Numbered from the stretch's first letter, positions 35,101 through 43,238 are shown. The stretch: 64,000 nucleotides of DNA from Pseudomonas corrugata (GCF_001269905.1 NZ_LHVK01000008.1:268526-332525), one strand, 5' to 3'. Notes: generated by a model from the letters alone, not told the origin. Numbers and translations are program-made.

Positions 35101-36170
35101 CATTGACCGTCGATGGCCTGCCGGTGAGTCTTTCGGCCGGTGACCGGACCGATGCGGCGTTCTATTTACAACTGTCGGCCTCGCGGCTGCTGGCGCGCTC
35201 GCCGCTGAATGCTTTTTCCCTCGGCAGCCATATTCCGGTGGATGTCCTGGCGGCCACGCATCAGGACCCGACGGTGGTCGACTGGGGCGAAACATTGTCC
35301 TTTGAAATCACCCTGACCAACGCACTGACCGGTCAACCGGCCCGACATGTACAGGTGTCCTGGCGCGGCACGGACGCGGCCATGGAGGACACGATCACGT
35401 TCACCAACTTCTATGGTGTCGCACGCTTCAGTTTCGTGGCGACGGTTGACGGGCCGGGCACCGTGACGGCCAGCGCAGTCGGCGGGACCGAGGTTGTATC
35501 GTTTGAGTATCTCGTCCATGAGGCTTGCGTGATTCAAAGCCTGACCGGTGCTGACCTCGAGGGGCTTGCGGGGGACGAAGTCAGCGCCGAGGCCACGGTG
35601 GTCAGTGCGGCCAGCGGTGAGCCGGTTCAAGGCGTGCGGGTGCACTGGTTCTACAAGGGCGTTGTGCTGGAGCCGGTCGTTACCGATGCGAATGGCAAGG
35701 CGCGGATTACCTTTGAGTTACCGCCGAGGATAGGGCGATATTCATTGAGTGCGTCCGTGCGGGGGGCACTGGGGTGGGAGGCGGAGTGGTTGGAGTCCAG
35801 GATATCGGCAACGGAAGATACCTGGGTGCAGGAATTTACGCTTCGGCTAGACGAACGTCCGATCAACATGGACGACCTGGCCAATTGGAGAATGGTGATC
35901 AAGGATACAAGTACCAGCATTCTGGAGTTGAGGGTCAGAAAAGATAGCAACTTGATCAACGAGACGAGTGTCACTTTGTATGGGGTTCCACCGGAGGCTC
36001 TGGGGTTACGGTTCGATCCAGCGCTGTTCGAACAACTGCCGGTGACGGGCGCTCCCTTGTCCTGGTCCATTATCCCCAAGACAGCGGCTTACGGTGAGTT
36101 TGAGTTGGAGTTCCGCAGCCTCGACTCCTATTTGCCACCACGGTGGTTGCCTTTCAAGGTGGAACATTAA
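32112..36170 (+). CDS. Large Ig-like/invasin-type repeat protein coupled to TcaB
   Basis: Protein of 1352 residues without signal peptide. Residues ~1-170 look like a jelly-roll carbohydrate-binding module (NVLPNGHFDLGYNHWNN, the usual opening of CBM-like domains). The rest is built of alternating Ig-like units. A long composite module recurs, with starts near residues 374 (HTFSVTAHATDP), 586 (HDFIIQTLATSAW) and 914 (HTFTVHAYAEDP), interleaved with invasin-like units (NDVLVEWHDGE ... ADGIAQRDY; GVRVHWFYKG ... TDANGKARITF). Translation is coupled to TcaB by an ATGA overlap, which argues for a product needed with the A subunit. Receptor or glycan binding is an inference. It ends one base from the convergent DUF58 gene. 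Confidence 0.75.
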   Translation: MNREPVDTRTNVLPNGHFDLGYNHWNNAGVPGRFDRKSGEWEGQSIYYMSLYGGGGIAQIVPAPAPQSAGARYRLSFLYDNRSAEAGVFSLRRRGTEDSLEIVLPPSDNRGADPETQALSLTPVTAPIEFDIESDDLFEFVILSPSEATTRLDVIVARIDFHLELAPLVLAQIVNDGQVFTPTGEPLLYLCHGATGAKSHQLSFRPAPDSPWTGTEALLWSQDNPLDAVVITPGWGENQLLEDTWQVDCPVPISDETQLFNLSIYSKYHAETYPIAVSLGHHRLVVESHLNPAHQPVIEHQQSVKLGVQVKSYYLDMPMPQREVSWMLGDTVLFRGETDNGGYAWFDFLPETAGTLSVRASVESPFHAEGNALHTFSVTAHATDPMNDVRVAFPNMEAAPWGEKTGYPDRGASYQLEVLLADDSPLRNRSVWLEWDGKAPEELGVTVSPALLQPVSGNSNPLRWRLDCDDRIDGDFGLRLGATGLLKPTVNNAMSLARHTLKIGLVREANRVPVVDENDYVWCMVQVLSQGDQPVTGVPVEWDSAQGLQRTWSGVDGWASVIDRPSVHGQYTLNARVNPRETGQVPEHDFIIQTLATSAWKTASFKLGDVAVDRVGAGVVCRMGQNDQFHLTVTTGSPLLGKEVSLRWRDPASARAIVITGMDTPTPVTAAGVSWAVQALEADSSGVFDLQVISADLEPLDLAFRLLPQDLAPTMTLMFDQAPRTWAAAIDLYPCIGAIHDLTLQPVDDLSGLHGLLFETTVAPGLPSGWNITPPLTESAPMTAGGIRYQCDFSAGTEVAARSWAAEVLGVGAFTQPPPFGLNLAHNKVVIGTPYEVATDPVLSKNESARLALRYVSAFTGRPANDVLVEWHDGETSESGADGIAQRDYRPTVAGGSEVQALVSNPYDASEVEHTFTVHAYAEDPWLDLNVQGGPGAAQRWGEQTFFPRRSERLDLTLSVAEGSPLLDQMLTLGIRGAHELDTAMNFGPVGLGFPRPLTVDGLPVSLSAGDRTDAAFYLQLSASRLLARSPLNAFSLGSHIPVDVLAATHQDPTVVDWGETLSFEITLTNALTGQPARHVQVSWRGTDAAMEDTITFTNFYGVARFSFVATVDGPGTVTASAVGGTEVVSFEYLVHEACVIQSLTGADLEGLAGDEVSAEATVVSAASGEPVQGVRVHWFYKGVVLEPVVTDANGKARITFELPPRIGRYSLSASVRGALGWEAEWLESRISATEDTWVQEFTLRLDERPINMDDLANWRMVIKDTSTSILELRVRKDSNLINETSVTLYGVPPEALGLRFDPALFEQLPVTGAPLSWSIIPKTAAYGEFELEFRSLDSYLPPRWLPFKVEH

Positions 36171-36171
36171 T

Positions 36172-37503
36172 TTACAGATTCCCCGCTTTTTTCCACCCCA
36201 GGTACAGCGTCACCAGCTCGGCCCCCAGCTCCCCGGGCCGGGCTTGCAGTACCGAAATACCATGGGCGCTCATCCGCTCATGCAGCTCGGCCCGCGCATT
36301 CAAATACTCCACCGTCCCGCAATAGGCCAGCGCCTCTGGCAAGGTCTGCACCGGTGTCTGGCGCAGCCGATCGAGCGCTTCTTCGCGCAGGCTCGCCACC
36401 AGTACCCGATGTTGCTGGCCCAGCCGTTTGACCGCCGTCAGCAGGTCTTCGTCATCCTCATCCCGCAGATTGGTCACCAACACCACCAGGGCCCGGCGTT
36501 TCTGGCGGGTCAGCAGCTCGTTGACGGCGGCCTGGTAATCGGCGGGACGTTGGCTGCTGTCGAGGTCGTACACGGTGTTGAGCAACACGTTGAGTTGGCC
36601 CTGGCCTTTGGCCGGGGCGAGGTAGCGGGGTGGATCGCTGGCGAAGGTGCTCAGGCCCACGGCGTCACCCTGGCGCAACGCGGTGTAGCTGAGCAGCAGG
36701 CAGGCGTTGAGGGCGTGATCGAAATGCGACAGCTCATCGTCCTGGCTGCGCATGCGCCGGCCGCAATCGAGCATGAAGATGATCTGCTGGTCGCGCTCGT
36801 CCTCGTATTCCCGGGCGATCGGTGCGCGGTGGCGGGCGGTGGCCTTCCAGTCGATCTGGCGCAGGCTGTCGCCCTCGCGGAATTCGCGCAGTTGATGGAA
36901 CTCCATCCCCTGGCCCCGCCGTTGGCGCTGGCGCACGCCGAGCTGGTTGAGCCAGTTGTCCACCACCAGCAACTGACCGTCGTAGAGCCTGGCGAAATCG
37001 GGATAGACGCGGATCTCATCGACCGCCTCCAGCAGGCGTTTGCCCGTCCACAGCCCCAATGGGCTGGGTAGACTGATTTCGCAGTGTTCGAAGATGAAAT
37101 GGCCGCGCTTGAGGGGGCGCAGGCGGTAGCCGACCTGGCTGCGCTGGCCGGGTTGAAGCTCGACCGACAACGGCAGGTATTCGAAATCCAGGCCATTGGG
37201 TATGTGATCGAAGACCTGGACGTTCAGCGGCTGATGAAAGTCGTGAGTGATTGCCAGGTGAACGTCGCTCCAGCGACCCAGCGCCAGGCTTGCGGGCATT
37301 TGCCGCTGCACCCGGGGCGACGGCAAGCGCTTGAGGCGCACGGCGTCGAGGATCGCCAGGGCCAGCAGGGCCAGTTGCAACCCCCAGTTGATCGACATGA
37401 GCACCGATGGCACCACGATGCCCAACGCTTGCAACGTGCCCAGCACCACGCCCAGGACCAGCAGGACTGCCAGCCAGATCAGCAGCAGGCGGGAGGGCTT
37501 CAT
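36172..37503 (-). CDS. DUF58 domain-containing protein
   Basis: Protein of 443 residues with two N-terminal membrane helices (about 5-30 and 35-55) and a large cytoplasmic part. The DUF58 signature is clear (EFHQLREFREGDSLRQIDWKA), followed by a von Willebrand A-like fold (IIFMLDCGRRM) with a partly preserved metal site. Such proteins usually act with a MoxR AAA+ ATPase, here the gene upstream across a REP pair. It is the last gene of the RDD/SpoIIM/DUF4129/DUF4350/MoxR cluster. Function in pseudomonads is not established; related pairs act in envelope maturation or chaperone-like assembly. Confidence 0.85.
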   Translation of the reverse strand: MKPSRLLLIWLAVLLVLGVVLGTLQALGIVVPSVLMSINWGLQLALLALAILDAVRLKRLPSPRVQRQMPASLALGRWSDVHLAITHDFHQPLNVQVFDHIPNGLDFEYLPLSVELQPGQRSQVGYRLRPLKRGHFIFEHCEISLPSPLGLWTGKRLLEAVDEIRVYPDFARLYDGQLLVVDNWLNQLGVRQRQRRGQGMEFHQLREFREGDSLRQIDWKATARHRAPIAREYEDERDQQIIFMLDCGRRMRSQDDELSHFDHALNACLLLSYTALRQGDAVGLSTFASDPPRYLAPAKGQGQLNVLLNTVYDLDSSQRPADYQAAVNELLTRQKRRALVVLVTNLRDEDDEDLLTAVKRLGQQHRVLVASLREEALDRLRQTPVQTLPEALAYCGTVEYLNARAELHERMSAHGISVLQARPGELGAELVTLYLGWKKAGNL

Positions 37504-37530
37504 GGGTGCATGCTCTTGAGCAGGTCCATT

Positions 37531-37637
37531 GTGGCGAGGGGATTTATCCCCGCTGGCTGCGAAGCAGACCCTTGCGGTGTACCAGGCAGAACCAGGGGGC
37601 TGCTGTGCAGCCCAGCGGGGATAAATCCCCTCGCCAC
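37531..37637. repeat. Inverted REP pair, family A, inside the MoxR-DUF58 gap
   Basis: Inverted copies of the GTGGCGAGGGGATTTATCCC element at 37531-37567 and 37602-37637, filling nearly all of the gap between the MoxR and DUF58 genes. The pair may reduce read-through or protect the upstream mRNA. Confidence 0.85.
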
Positions 37638-37666
37638 AGAATGCGGCGTCATCAGGAGATCCATCA

Positions 37667-38671
37667 TCACAAACGCGGCGCCGGTACTTGGTCCAGCAGT
37701 TGTCCCAAGACCTGGTCCACCGAGAGCCCTTCGATGTCCAGCTCGGGCGCCAAGCGTACCCGGTGACGCAACACGGCCAGGGCGCAGCCCTTGATGTCAT
37801 CCGGCACCACGAACTCGCCGCCACGCAGTAACGCCCGTGCCCGGGCGCAACGCACCAGCGCGATCGAGGCCCGTGGCCCGGCACCCAGGCTCAGCCCCGG
37901 CCAGCTGCGGGTGGTGCGAGCCAATCTCACCGCATAGTCGAGCACCTGGTCGTCCATCGGCAGGTCGCTGGCGATGCGTTGCAGCGCTTGCACGTCCTTG
38001 GCCTGCAACACCGTCCGCAAGGGTTGGACATCGAGCATGTCGGCGCGGGTCGAGCGGCTGACCTGGCGCACCATGTTCATCTCCTGTTCGGCATCGGGGT
38101 AGTCCATGCGTACCTTGAGCATGAAACGGTCGAGCTCGGCTTCCGGCAGCGGGTAGGTGCCTTCCTGTTCGATGGGGTTCTGGGTGGCCAGCACCATGAA
38201 AGGCTGGGCGATGGGCAAGGCACGGCCTTCGAGGGTCACCTGGCGTTCCTGCATGGCTTCGAGCAACGCGGCCTGGGTCTTGGCCGGCGCGCGGTTGATC
38301 TCGTCCGCCAACAGAAGGTTGGTAAACACCGGCCCCTTGCGCAAGTTGAACTGCTCGGTCTGCAAGTCGTACACCGCATGTCCGGTGACATCGCTGGGCA
38401 TCAGGTCGGGAGTGAACTGGATGCGCGCGAACTCGCCGCTGAAGCAGCGGGCCAGGGCACGCACCAGCAATGTCTTGCCCAACCCCGGAACTCCTTCGAG
38501 CAGTACGTGACCACCGGCGATCAACGCCGTGAGCACATCGTCAATCACCGCAGCCTGGCCGACCACTGCCTTGTGCAACTCGGTGCGGATGGCCTGGGCC
38601 AACTGACTGGCGCGCTGGCGCTGTTGGGCGGCATGGGCCTGGCTGCCGGCAGGTTCGTTCTGTTCAGTCAT
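37667..38671 (-). CDS. MoxR-family AAA+ ATPase
   Basis: Of 334 residues, with Walker A GVPGLGKT at 60-67, Walker B LLADEINRAP near 122-131, and the MoxR-specific segments ATQNPIEQEGTYPLPEAELDRFM. Its ATG overlaps the stop of the DUF4350 gene (ATGA). MoxR ATPases act as chaperones for von Willebrand A proteins; the DUF58 gene downstream is the obvious partner. The longer open frame upstream lies inside the DUF4350 gene and is rejected as start. Confidence 0.9.
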   Translation of the reverse strand: MTEQNEPAGSQAHAAQQRQRASQLAQAIRTELHKAVVGQAAVIDDVLTALIAGGHVLLEGVPGLGKTLLVRALARCFSGEFARIQFTPDLMPSDVTGHAVYDLQTEQFNLRKGPVFTNLLLADEINRAPAKTQAALLEAMQERQVTLEGRALPIAQPFMVLATQNPIEQEGTYPLPEAELDRFMLKVRMDYPDAEQEMNMVRQVSRSTRADMLDVQPLRTVLQAKDVQALQRIASDLPMDDQVLDYAVRLARTTRSWPGLSLGAGPRASIALVRCARARALLRGGEFVVPDDIKGCALAVLRHRVRLAPELDIEGLSVDQVLGQLLDQVPAPRL

Positions 38672-39834
38672 AAGGCATTCCTGAGGGTTTGCAGATGGGC
38701 GACCTGGCGGCAGAACTCGGCGCTGGACATGCGCTGTTTCGGCCGGGGGCTCAAGGCCTGGCTGATGGCCCGCGTGGATTGGCGGCTGAGCCGTGCGAGC
38801 ACTTGCCACTGTTCGGCGACGGCCAGTTGTTCGAAGCCGGGATGACGATGCCGCGCCCGACGCAGCACGTCCTGTTGCAAGGTTTGCAGCAGATGCTGCC
38901 GGCCGTTGTGCCGCAGCTGGAACCCGGCGCTGGCCTGCACATGTTCTTCCAGCTGGCGCCGGGCCTTGGAGGCCGGTTGTTGCAGCGGGCCGTGGCGGAT
39001 CGCCGAGCGCCAGAGCCAAAGGGCAATCAGGGCCGCCAGCGCCACCAGTGCCTGGGGAAAGTAACGCAGCAGCAGGGTCAGCAGGCTGTCGTGGTCGATA
39101 TTGAACAGCAACGTGACGGTGCTATCGGCGCTCAGGTACCAGAGCAGCCAGGCGTTGTCGTACTGTTCGATCTGATCGTTCTTCCACAGCTCGGCGTCGG
39201 TGATCACCGTGATCGAGCCCTGGCCGTGGTTCAGTTGCATCATGTGGGTCGACAGCGCGCTATTGGCCCAGGCCTGGGCGAGGTTCTTCGGGTCTTCGAG
39301 ATGAAAGTCGGTGTCGAAGCCGACGTAGGCGGGTGCCTCTTCGTCTTCCAGGTACAACTTGGTCAGCTTGGGGTAGGGCTCCTTGATCAGCTCTGGGGGG
39401 GGCTCCTTGAGGTCCTTGCTCAAGATCTGGCGCAGTTGCACGCGGTCCAGCAGCAGGTCGCCGCTGCTTGCGGTGCTGTCATCCCACAAGGCTTCGGCAA
39501 CAAACAGCAGGCGGCCACCGGCACGGGTCCAGTTCATCAACTGGTCGACCTGCCGGGGCGTCATGTTCGTCCGTTCGCCCAGCAGCAACAGGGTGTGCTG
39601 ATGAGGTTCGAGGTCAGGCAGGACGTCCAGGTTGTTGGCGTGCTCGACCTCCAGGCCCTGCTGGCGCAGGAAATGTTCGGCTGCCAGGTAGGGGTTGGCC
39701 TGGGCCTCGGGGGAGGGGCCGTAATCGACAGTTTCCTGATAGGGCACCGCGCTCCGGTAGAGGTACATGACCAGTGCCCCCACCAGCGCGACGACAATCA
39801 GTATCGCGGCCAGCCATCCTGCGCGGCGGTTCAT
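38668..39834 (-). CDS. DUF4350 domain-containing membrane protein
   Basis: Of 388 residues, with an N-terminal membrane helix (about 7-27), a periplasmic DUF4350 domain (GPSPEAQANPYLAAEHFL, then LLLLGERTNMTPRQVDQLMNW, a glutamine-amidotransferase-like fold without an obvious catalytic triad), and a second helix near 255-275 before a basic cytoplasmic tail. Overlaps of 4 bp on both sides (with DUF4129 upstream and MoxR downstream) show a single operon. Function unknown. Confidence 0.8.
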   Translation of the reverse strand: MNRRAGWLAAILIVVALVGALVMYLYRSAVPYQETVDYGPSPEAQANPYLAAEHFLRQQGLEVEHANNLDVLPDLEPHQHTLLLLGERTNMTPRQVDQLMNWTRAGGRLLFVAEALWDDSTASSGDLLLDRVQLRQILSKDLKEPPPELIKEPYPKLTKLYLEDEEAPAYVGFDTDFHLEDPKNLAQAWANSALSTHMMQLNHGQGSITVITDAELWKNDQIEQYDNAWLLWYLSADSTVTLLFNIDHDSLLTLLLRYFPQALVALAALIALWLWRSAIRHGPLQQPASKARRQLEEHVQASAGFQLRHNGRQHLLQTLQQDVLRRARHRHPGFEQLAVAEQWQVLARLSRQSTRAISQALSPRPKQRMSSAEFCRQVAHLQTLRNAL

Positions 39835-41369
39835 CGGGAGGCTCCCGTCTCGAACAAGCCGCGCCAGCCGTCGCACAATTGCTGTTGCAGATCCGGGGGC
39901 GGAGTGCGATGCCCGTAGGCAACGCTCTGCCAGTGCAGGGTCAGGTTCCTGCTGAACGCCAGCAGGTCTTCGTGCCGGAGCTGTTCGACGCGCTGCAGCA
40001 CCTGGCCTTCGGTATCGGCCGGTTTCAAGGCGACGCCGAACTGATGATGCAGCCGGCTGAGCAACGCCCGATACAGCAGCCCCAGGGCGTCACGGGGATC
40101 AGTGCTCCATAACTGCTCGACGCGGGTCGCCACATCGTCTGGCAGGCTCTCTTCGCGAATATCCAGGCCGAACATCCGGGGCGGTGCCGGTCGTTCCACG
40201 GCCGGCCGTTTTATCGGTTGGCGTCGACCCAGGGCCTGGAAGTTTTCACGATAGCGCCAGACCAGCCAGGCAATCGCCCCTGCCAGAGCGGCCCAGAGCA
40301 GGACCTGGATCAGTGCGGCGGCCGCTTCGTAGTGCTGGCGACCCAACCATTGGAGCAAGGCCTTGAACCAGCCCGGCGTTTCCTTGGCTTCGGTGGGTTC
40401 GGTGGTGTCCTCGCCGAAACGATAGCGGGTGACCGTTTGCGGGTTCTTGAACGGTGGGGCTTCGAGGATCGCCTTGATGCTGTCTCTGGAGGCCTCGCTG
40501 GTGAGGGGCTGGTTGAGCAACCGCGGGCTGTCGGGGGCGATGCTGTCTTCGTCGGCCCAGGCCGGGGGCGCCGGCGGCAGCAGGAGCAGCGCCAGCAGCA
40601 TCAGCACAGGGACTGCGCTGCTCAGGCGCTGGCGCAGTCTCCGGAACACCAGTTCGATGTCCCAGGCCTCGAGGATCGTGCGCCGGTTCAGGTAGAGGCT
40701 GAAACCGCAGGCGACGTACACCGGCTCCCAGACGATCAGCAGCAGGGGATACAGGACGTTGACCAGGTGCTCGAACCACAACCAGTCGTGCTCGGTCGTC
40801 GTGACCAGCTTCTGCCAATCCCAGTCCAGTTCGACCTGTTGCGGTACGAACAGATAGAACAGGGCCATCAGGCCGAACCACAGGACGGTTTCCAGGTGCA
40901 TGCCGATCACGGTCAGCCACCGCGCCGCGCGTCCGTTGCGTTGCTGTAGTACTTGCAGGCGCAGCGCTCGCGCATTCCCGGCGAGTCCTTCGAGTTGCAC
41001 CACCGGCATCAGGAAGCTGCGACTCAGGCTCAGTCGCCGCCAGGTCAGGCTGGCGAACAACTGCGGCTTGAGCAATGCCGGCCACTGGCGCAGGGCCTGC
41101 TTCAGGGTTGGCGTTTCGCCAAACAGCGCCTTGGACAGAATGTGCAGTGGTAAGCGGTCGAAGGCCGGTTTCAACCACCAGAACACCAACAAGACCAGGG
41201 ATGGTGAGTCCCATAACAGCAGGCACAGCAGCGTGTAGATCGGCAGGGTGATAATGGCCCAGCTGGTCATCAGCAACCGTCGGTGCTGCTGGCTCATCAA
41301 CACGCCCAGGTCCATGGCTTCCCAGGCGGTACGCGGACGGATGACGACGGAGGCATCACTCAGCCGCAT
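39831..41369 (-). CDS. DUF4129 domain-containing membrane protein
   Basis: Of 512 residues. The N-terminal half has several membrane helices (near 45-75, 145-165, 200-220 and 250-270). A periplasmic loop beginning around PPAPPAWADEDSIAP and another helix (about 345-370) precede the C-terminal cytoplasmic DUF4129 domain (DPRDALGLLYRALLSRLHHQFG). The start chosen (ATG, 41369) overlaps the SpoIIM stop by 14 bp; an ATG six codons earlier is possible. DUF4129 is often found beside transglutaminase, MoxR and DUF58 genes. Function unknown. Confidence 0.8.
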   Translation of the reverse strand: MRLSDASVVIRPRTAWEAMDLGVLMSQQHRRLLMTSWAIITLPIYTLLCLLLWDSPSLVLLVFWWLKPAFDRLPLHILSKALFGETPTLKQALRQWPALLKPQLFASLTWRRLSLSRSFLMPVVQLEGLAGNARALRLQVLQQRNGRAARWLTVIGMHLETVLWFGLMALFYLFVPQQVELDWDWQKLVTTTEHDWLWFEHLVNVLYPLLLIVWEPVYVACGFSLYLNRRTILEAWDIELVFRRLRQRLSSAVPVLMLLALLLLPPAPPAWADEDSIAPDSPRLLNQPLTSEASRDSIKAILEAPPFKNPQTVTRYRFGEDTTEPTEAKETPGWFKALLQWLGRQHYEAAAALIQVLLWAALAGAIAWLVWRYRENFQALGRRQPIKRPAVERPAPPRMFGLDIREESLPDDVATRVEQLWSTDPRDALGLLYRALLSRLHHQFGVALKPADTEGQVLQRVEQLRHEDLLAFSRNLTLHWQSVAYGHRTPPPDLQQQLCDGWRGLFETGASR

Positions 41370-42330
41370 GGCGTATCCGTCCGGCAAACAGCAGGTAACT
41401 GAACACCAGCAGCCACAGCAATGCGCCGACCGTATATTTGACGACGGGTGTCACGGTGCTGGAGGACCAATACGCTTCGATGAACGCGGCGAGAAACAGG
41501 AGCAGCATGACCCCGCCGATCATCGACACGCTTTTGCCCGCGGCGAGCCGCAGGGCTTCGCCCCGGGTGAGGCGTCCCGGCGCGATCAATGCCCAACCCA
41601 GTTGCAGGCCTGCGGCACCGGCGAGGGTGATCGCGGTGAGTTCGAAGGCGCCATGCCCGATCACGAACGACCAGAACGTGCCTCCGGAACCGATCTGGGT
41701 CAGGTGCCCGGCGACCGCGCCGATGGTCAGGCCGTTGAAAAAAAGGAAGAACGCGCTGCCCAGGCCAAACATCATGCCGCTGGCAAACGTCTGAAAAGCG
41801 ATGCCGATGTTGTGCATGATGTAGTAGCCGAACATGGCCCAGTCTTCGCTGGCCGCCCGTTCGATCGAGCGTCCCAGATGGCCGGCGCTCGGGTCGTACA
41901 TGCTGCGGATCTGGCTGATCTCTTCGGCATCCAGCACGCTGTAGACGAGGTCCGGAAACAGATAGACCAGCAACCCGATGCCGGCCAGGCTCCCCAGGAA
42001 CATCAGGCTGGCAGCCAGCACGAACCGCCATTGTTCACGGACCAGCCGGGGAAAACCGGCCAGGATGAACGCTGAAAGGCTGGCCGATGGCCGGCTGCGG
42101 TCACGGTAGAGCTGCTGGTGACCGCGCAGCGCAAGCTGTTGCAGGGCGTCGACCAGCAGGCTGCTGTAGCCCCGCGCCTGGGCCAATGCCAGATGCTGGC
42201 AGAGCCGACGGTAGGCCTGGGGAAAATCGCTGCACTGGGGCACATTGCGGCTGCGCTCCAGCTGATCGAGCTGCCGGGACAGCTGTTCCCATTCCCCTTG
42301 GTGACGGCTCTCGAACAGGCTTTGCTTCAT
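41356..42330 (-). CDS. Stage II sporulation protein M (SpoIIM) family membrane protein
   Basis: Of 324 residues. A soluble N-terminal region (1-100) of helices precedes a SpoIIM-like membrane domain with about five helices and the characteristic stretch NIGIAFQTFASGMMFGLGS, followed by GHGAFELTAITLAG. Pseudomonads do not sporulate, so the name denotes family only. It overlaps the RDD gene by 4 bp and the DUF4129 gene by 14 bp, sitting second in the operon. Role presumably in envelope or membrane organisation together with RDD, DUF4129 and MoxR proteins. Confidence 0.85.
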   Translation of the reverse strand: MKQSLFESRHQGEWEQLSRQLDQLERSRNVPQCSDFPQAYRRLCQHLALAQARGYSSLLVDALQQLALRGHQQLYRDRSRPSASLSAFILAGFPRLVREQWRFVLAASLMFLGSLAGIGLLVYLFPDLVYSVLDAEEISQIRSMYDPSAGHLGRSIERAASEDWAMFGYYIMHNIGIAFQTFASGMMFGLGSAFFLFFNGLTIGAVAGHLTQIGSGGTFWSFVIGHGAFELTAITLAGAAGLQLGWALIAPGRLTRGEALRLAAGKSVSMIGGVMLLLFLAAFIEAYWSSSTVTPVVKYTVGALLWLLVFSYLLFAGRIRHAAE

Positions 42331-43052
42331 GTCGGCCCCAGCAGGCCGCGGGCGATGCCATTGAGCTCGGCCACGGCTCGCGGTGGCTGGACGTTCAGTG
42401 GTGCCGCCAGGATGGCCGCCAGTTCGTTGACCCTGGCCTGGGAAAGTTCGGCCTGACGCTCAGCGAAACCCAGCACCGCGCGTTGCTCGTTCAGGCTCAG
42501 GGCAAAGGGCGGGCGTACCGGCAGTGCCGATGGCAAGGCAGGGCGCTTGACCGGTTGCTCGCGATACACCACCAGCGTGCCGGCCGCCAGGTCGCCCAGG
42601 CGTTTGAACGCCGGATGCTGCAGACAACTGATCGCCCCGAAGGTGTAGCCGAAGGGCAGCATGTCGACGAAACGCAGCAGGTTGCGGATCAGCGAAGCGG
42701 ACCAGCCGATGGGACGGCCGTCGTCCTGGACCACCCGCAATCCCATCATTTGCTTGCCGGGAGAGCACCCCTGGTGCAGTACCTCGAACAGCACCATGTA
42801 CCACCAGCTGACGACGAACAGCAGGATGGAACCGAGGCCGATACCCAGGTCACCGAAAAATGCGAGGATGCCGAACAGAAAGCCCAGGATCAGCCCCCGT
42901 ATCCCCAGGTCGATGGCAAAAGCCAGAGCGCGGGGCATCAACCCCGCCGGGCGCAGTGGCAGGTCGATGCCTTCGGGCGTCTCGACCTGATACCGCGTGT
43001 CCAGTGGCGGGGGCAGCGTCGCGGTCCTTTGCAGTGCTGGTGTCTCGAGCAT
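42327..43052 (-). CDS. RDD family membrane protein
   Basis: Of 241 residues. The RDD domain with two helix pairs spans about 35-165 (RALAFAIDLGIRGLILGFLF; GCSPGKQMMGLRVV; RNLLRFVDMLPFGY), the R and two D residues being present. A hydrophilic tail follows. The start (ATG, 43052) aligns with the beginning of the domain context; a longer frame would add twelve residues. It is the first gene of the RDD-SpoIIM-DUF4129-DUF4350-MoxR-DUF58 operon, coupled by a 4-bp overlap. RDD proteins include transporters for osmolytes or ions; the substrate here is unknown. Confidence 0.85.
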   Translation of the reverse strand: MLETPALQRTATLPPPLDTRYQVETPEGIDLPLRPAGLMPRALAFAIDLGIRGLILGFLFGILAFFGDLGIGLGSILLFVVSWWYMVLFEVLHQGCSPGKQMMGLRVVQDDGRPIGWSASLIRNLLRFVDMLPFGYTFGAISCLQHPAFKRLGDLAAGTLVVYREQPVKRPALPSALPVRPPFALSLNEQRAVLGFAERQAELSQARVNELAAILAAPLNVQPPRAVAELNGIARGLLGPT

Positions 43053-43238
43053 GGGCAACCTGAGTGATGGGCCGGTTCGAACATTCAATCCCGGCAGATG
43101 CTAGCAGCCTTCGTGCGGGCAAACGATACAACTGTGTATGTCATTTTATGGATCGTGACGTGATTCAATCCGTCGACCCCTGGCCGAAGTCGGGTGGGAC
43201 CCCCTAGACTTCGTCAGTCTTTTGCTCAGGAACAGCCC

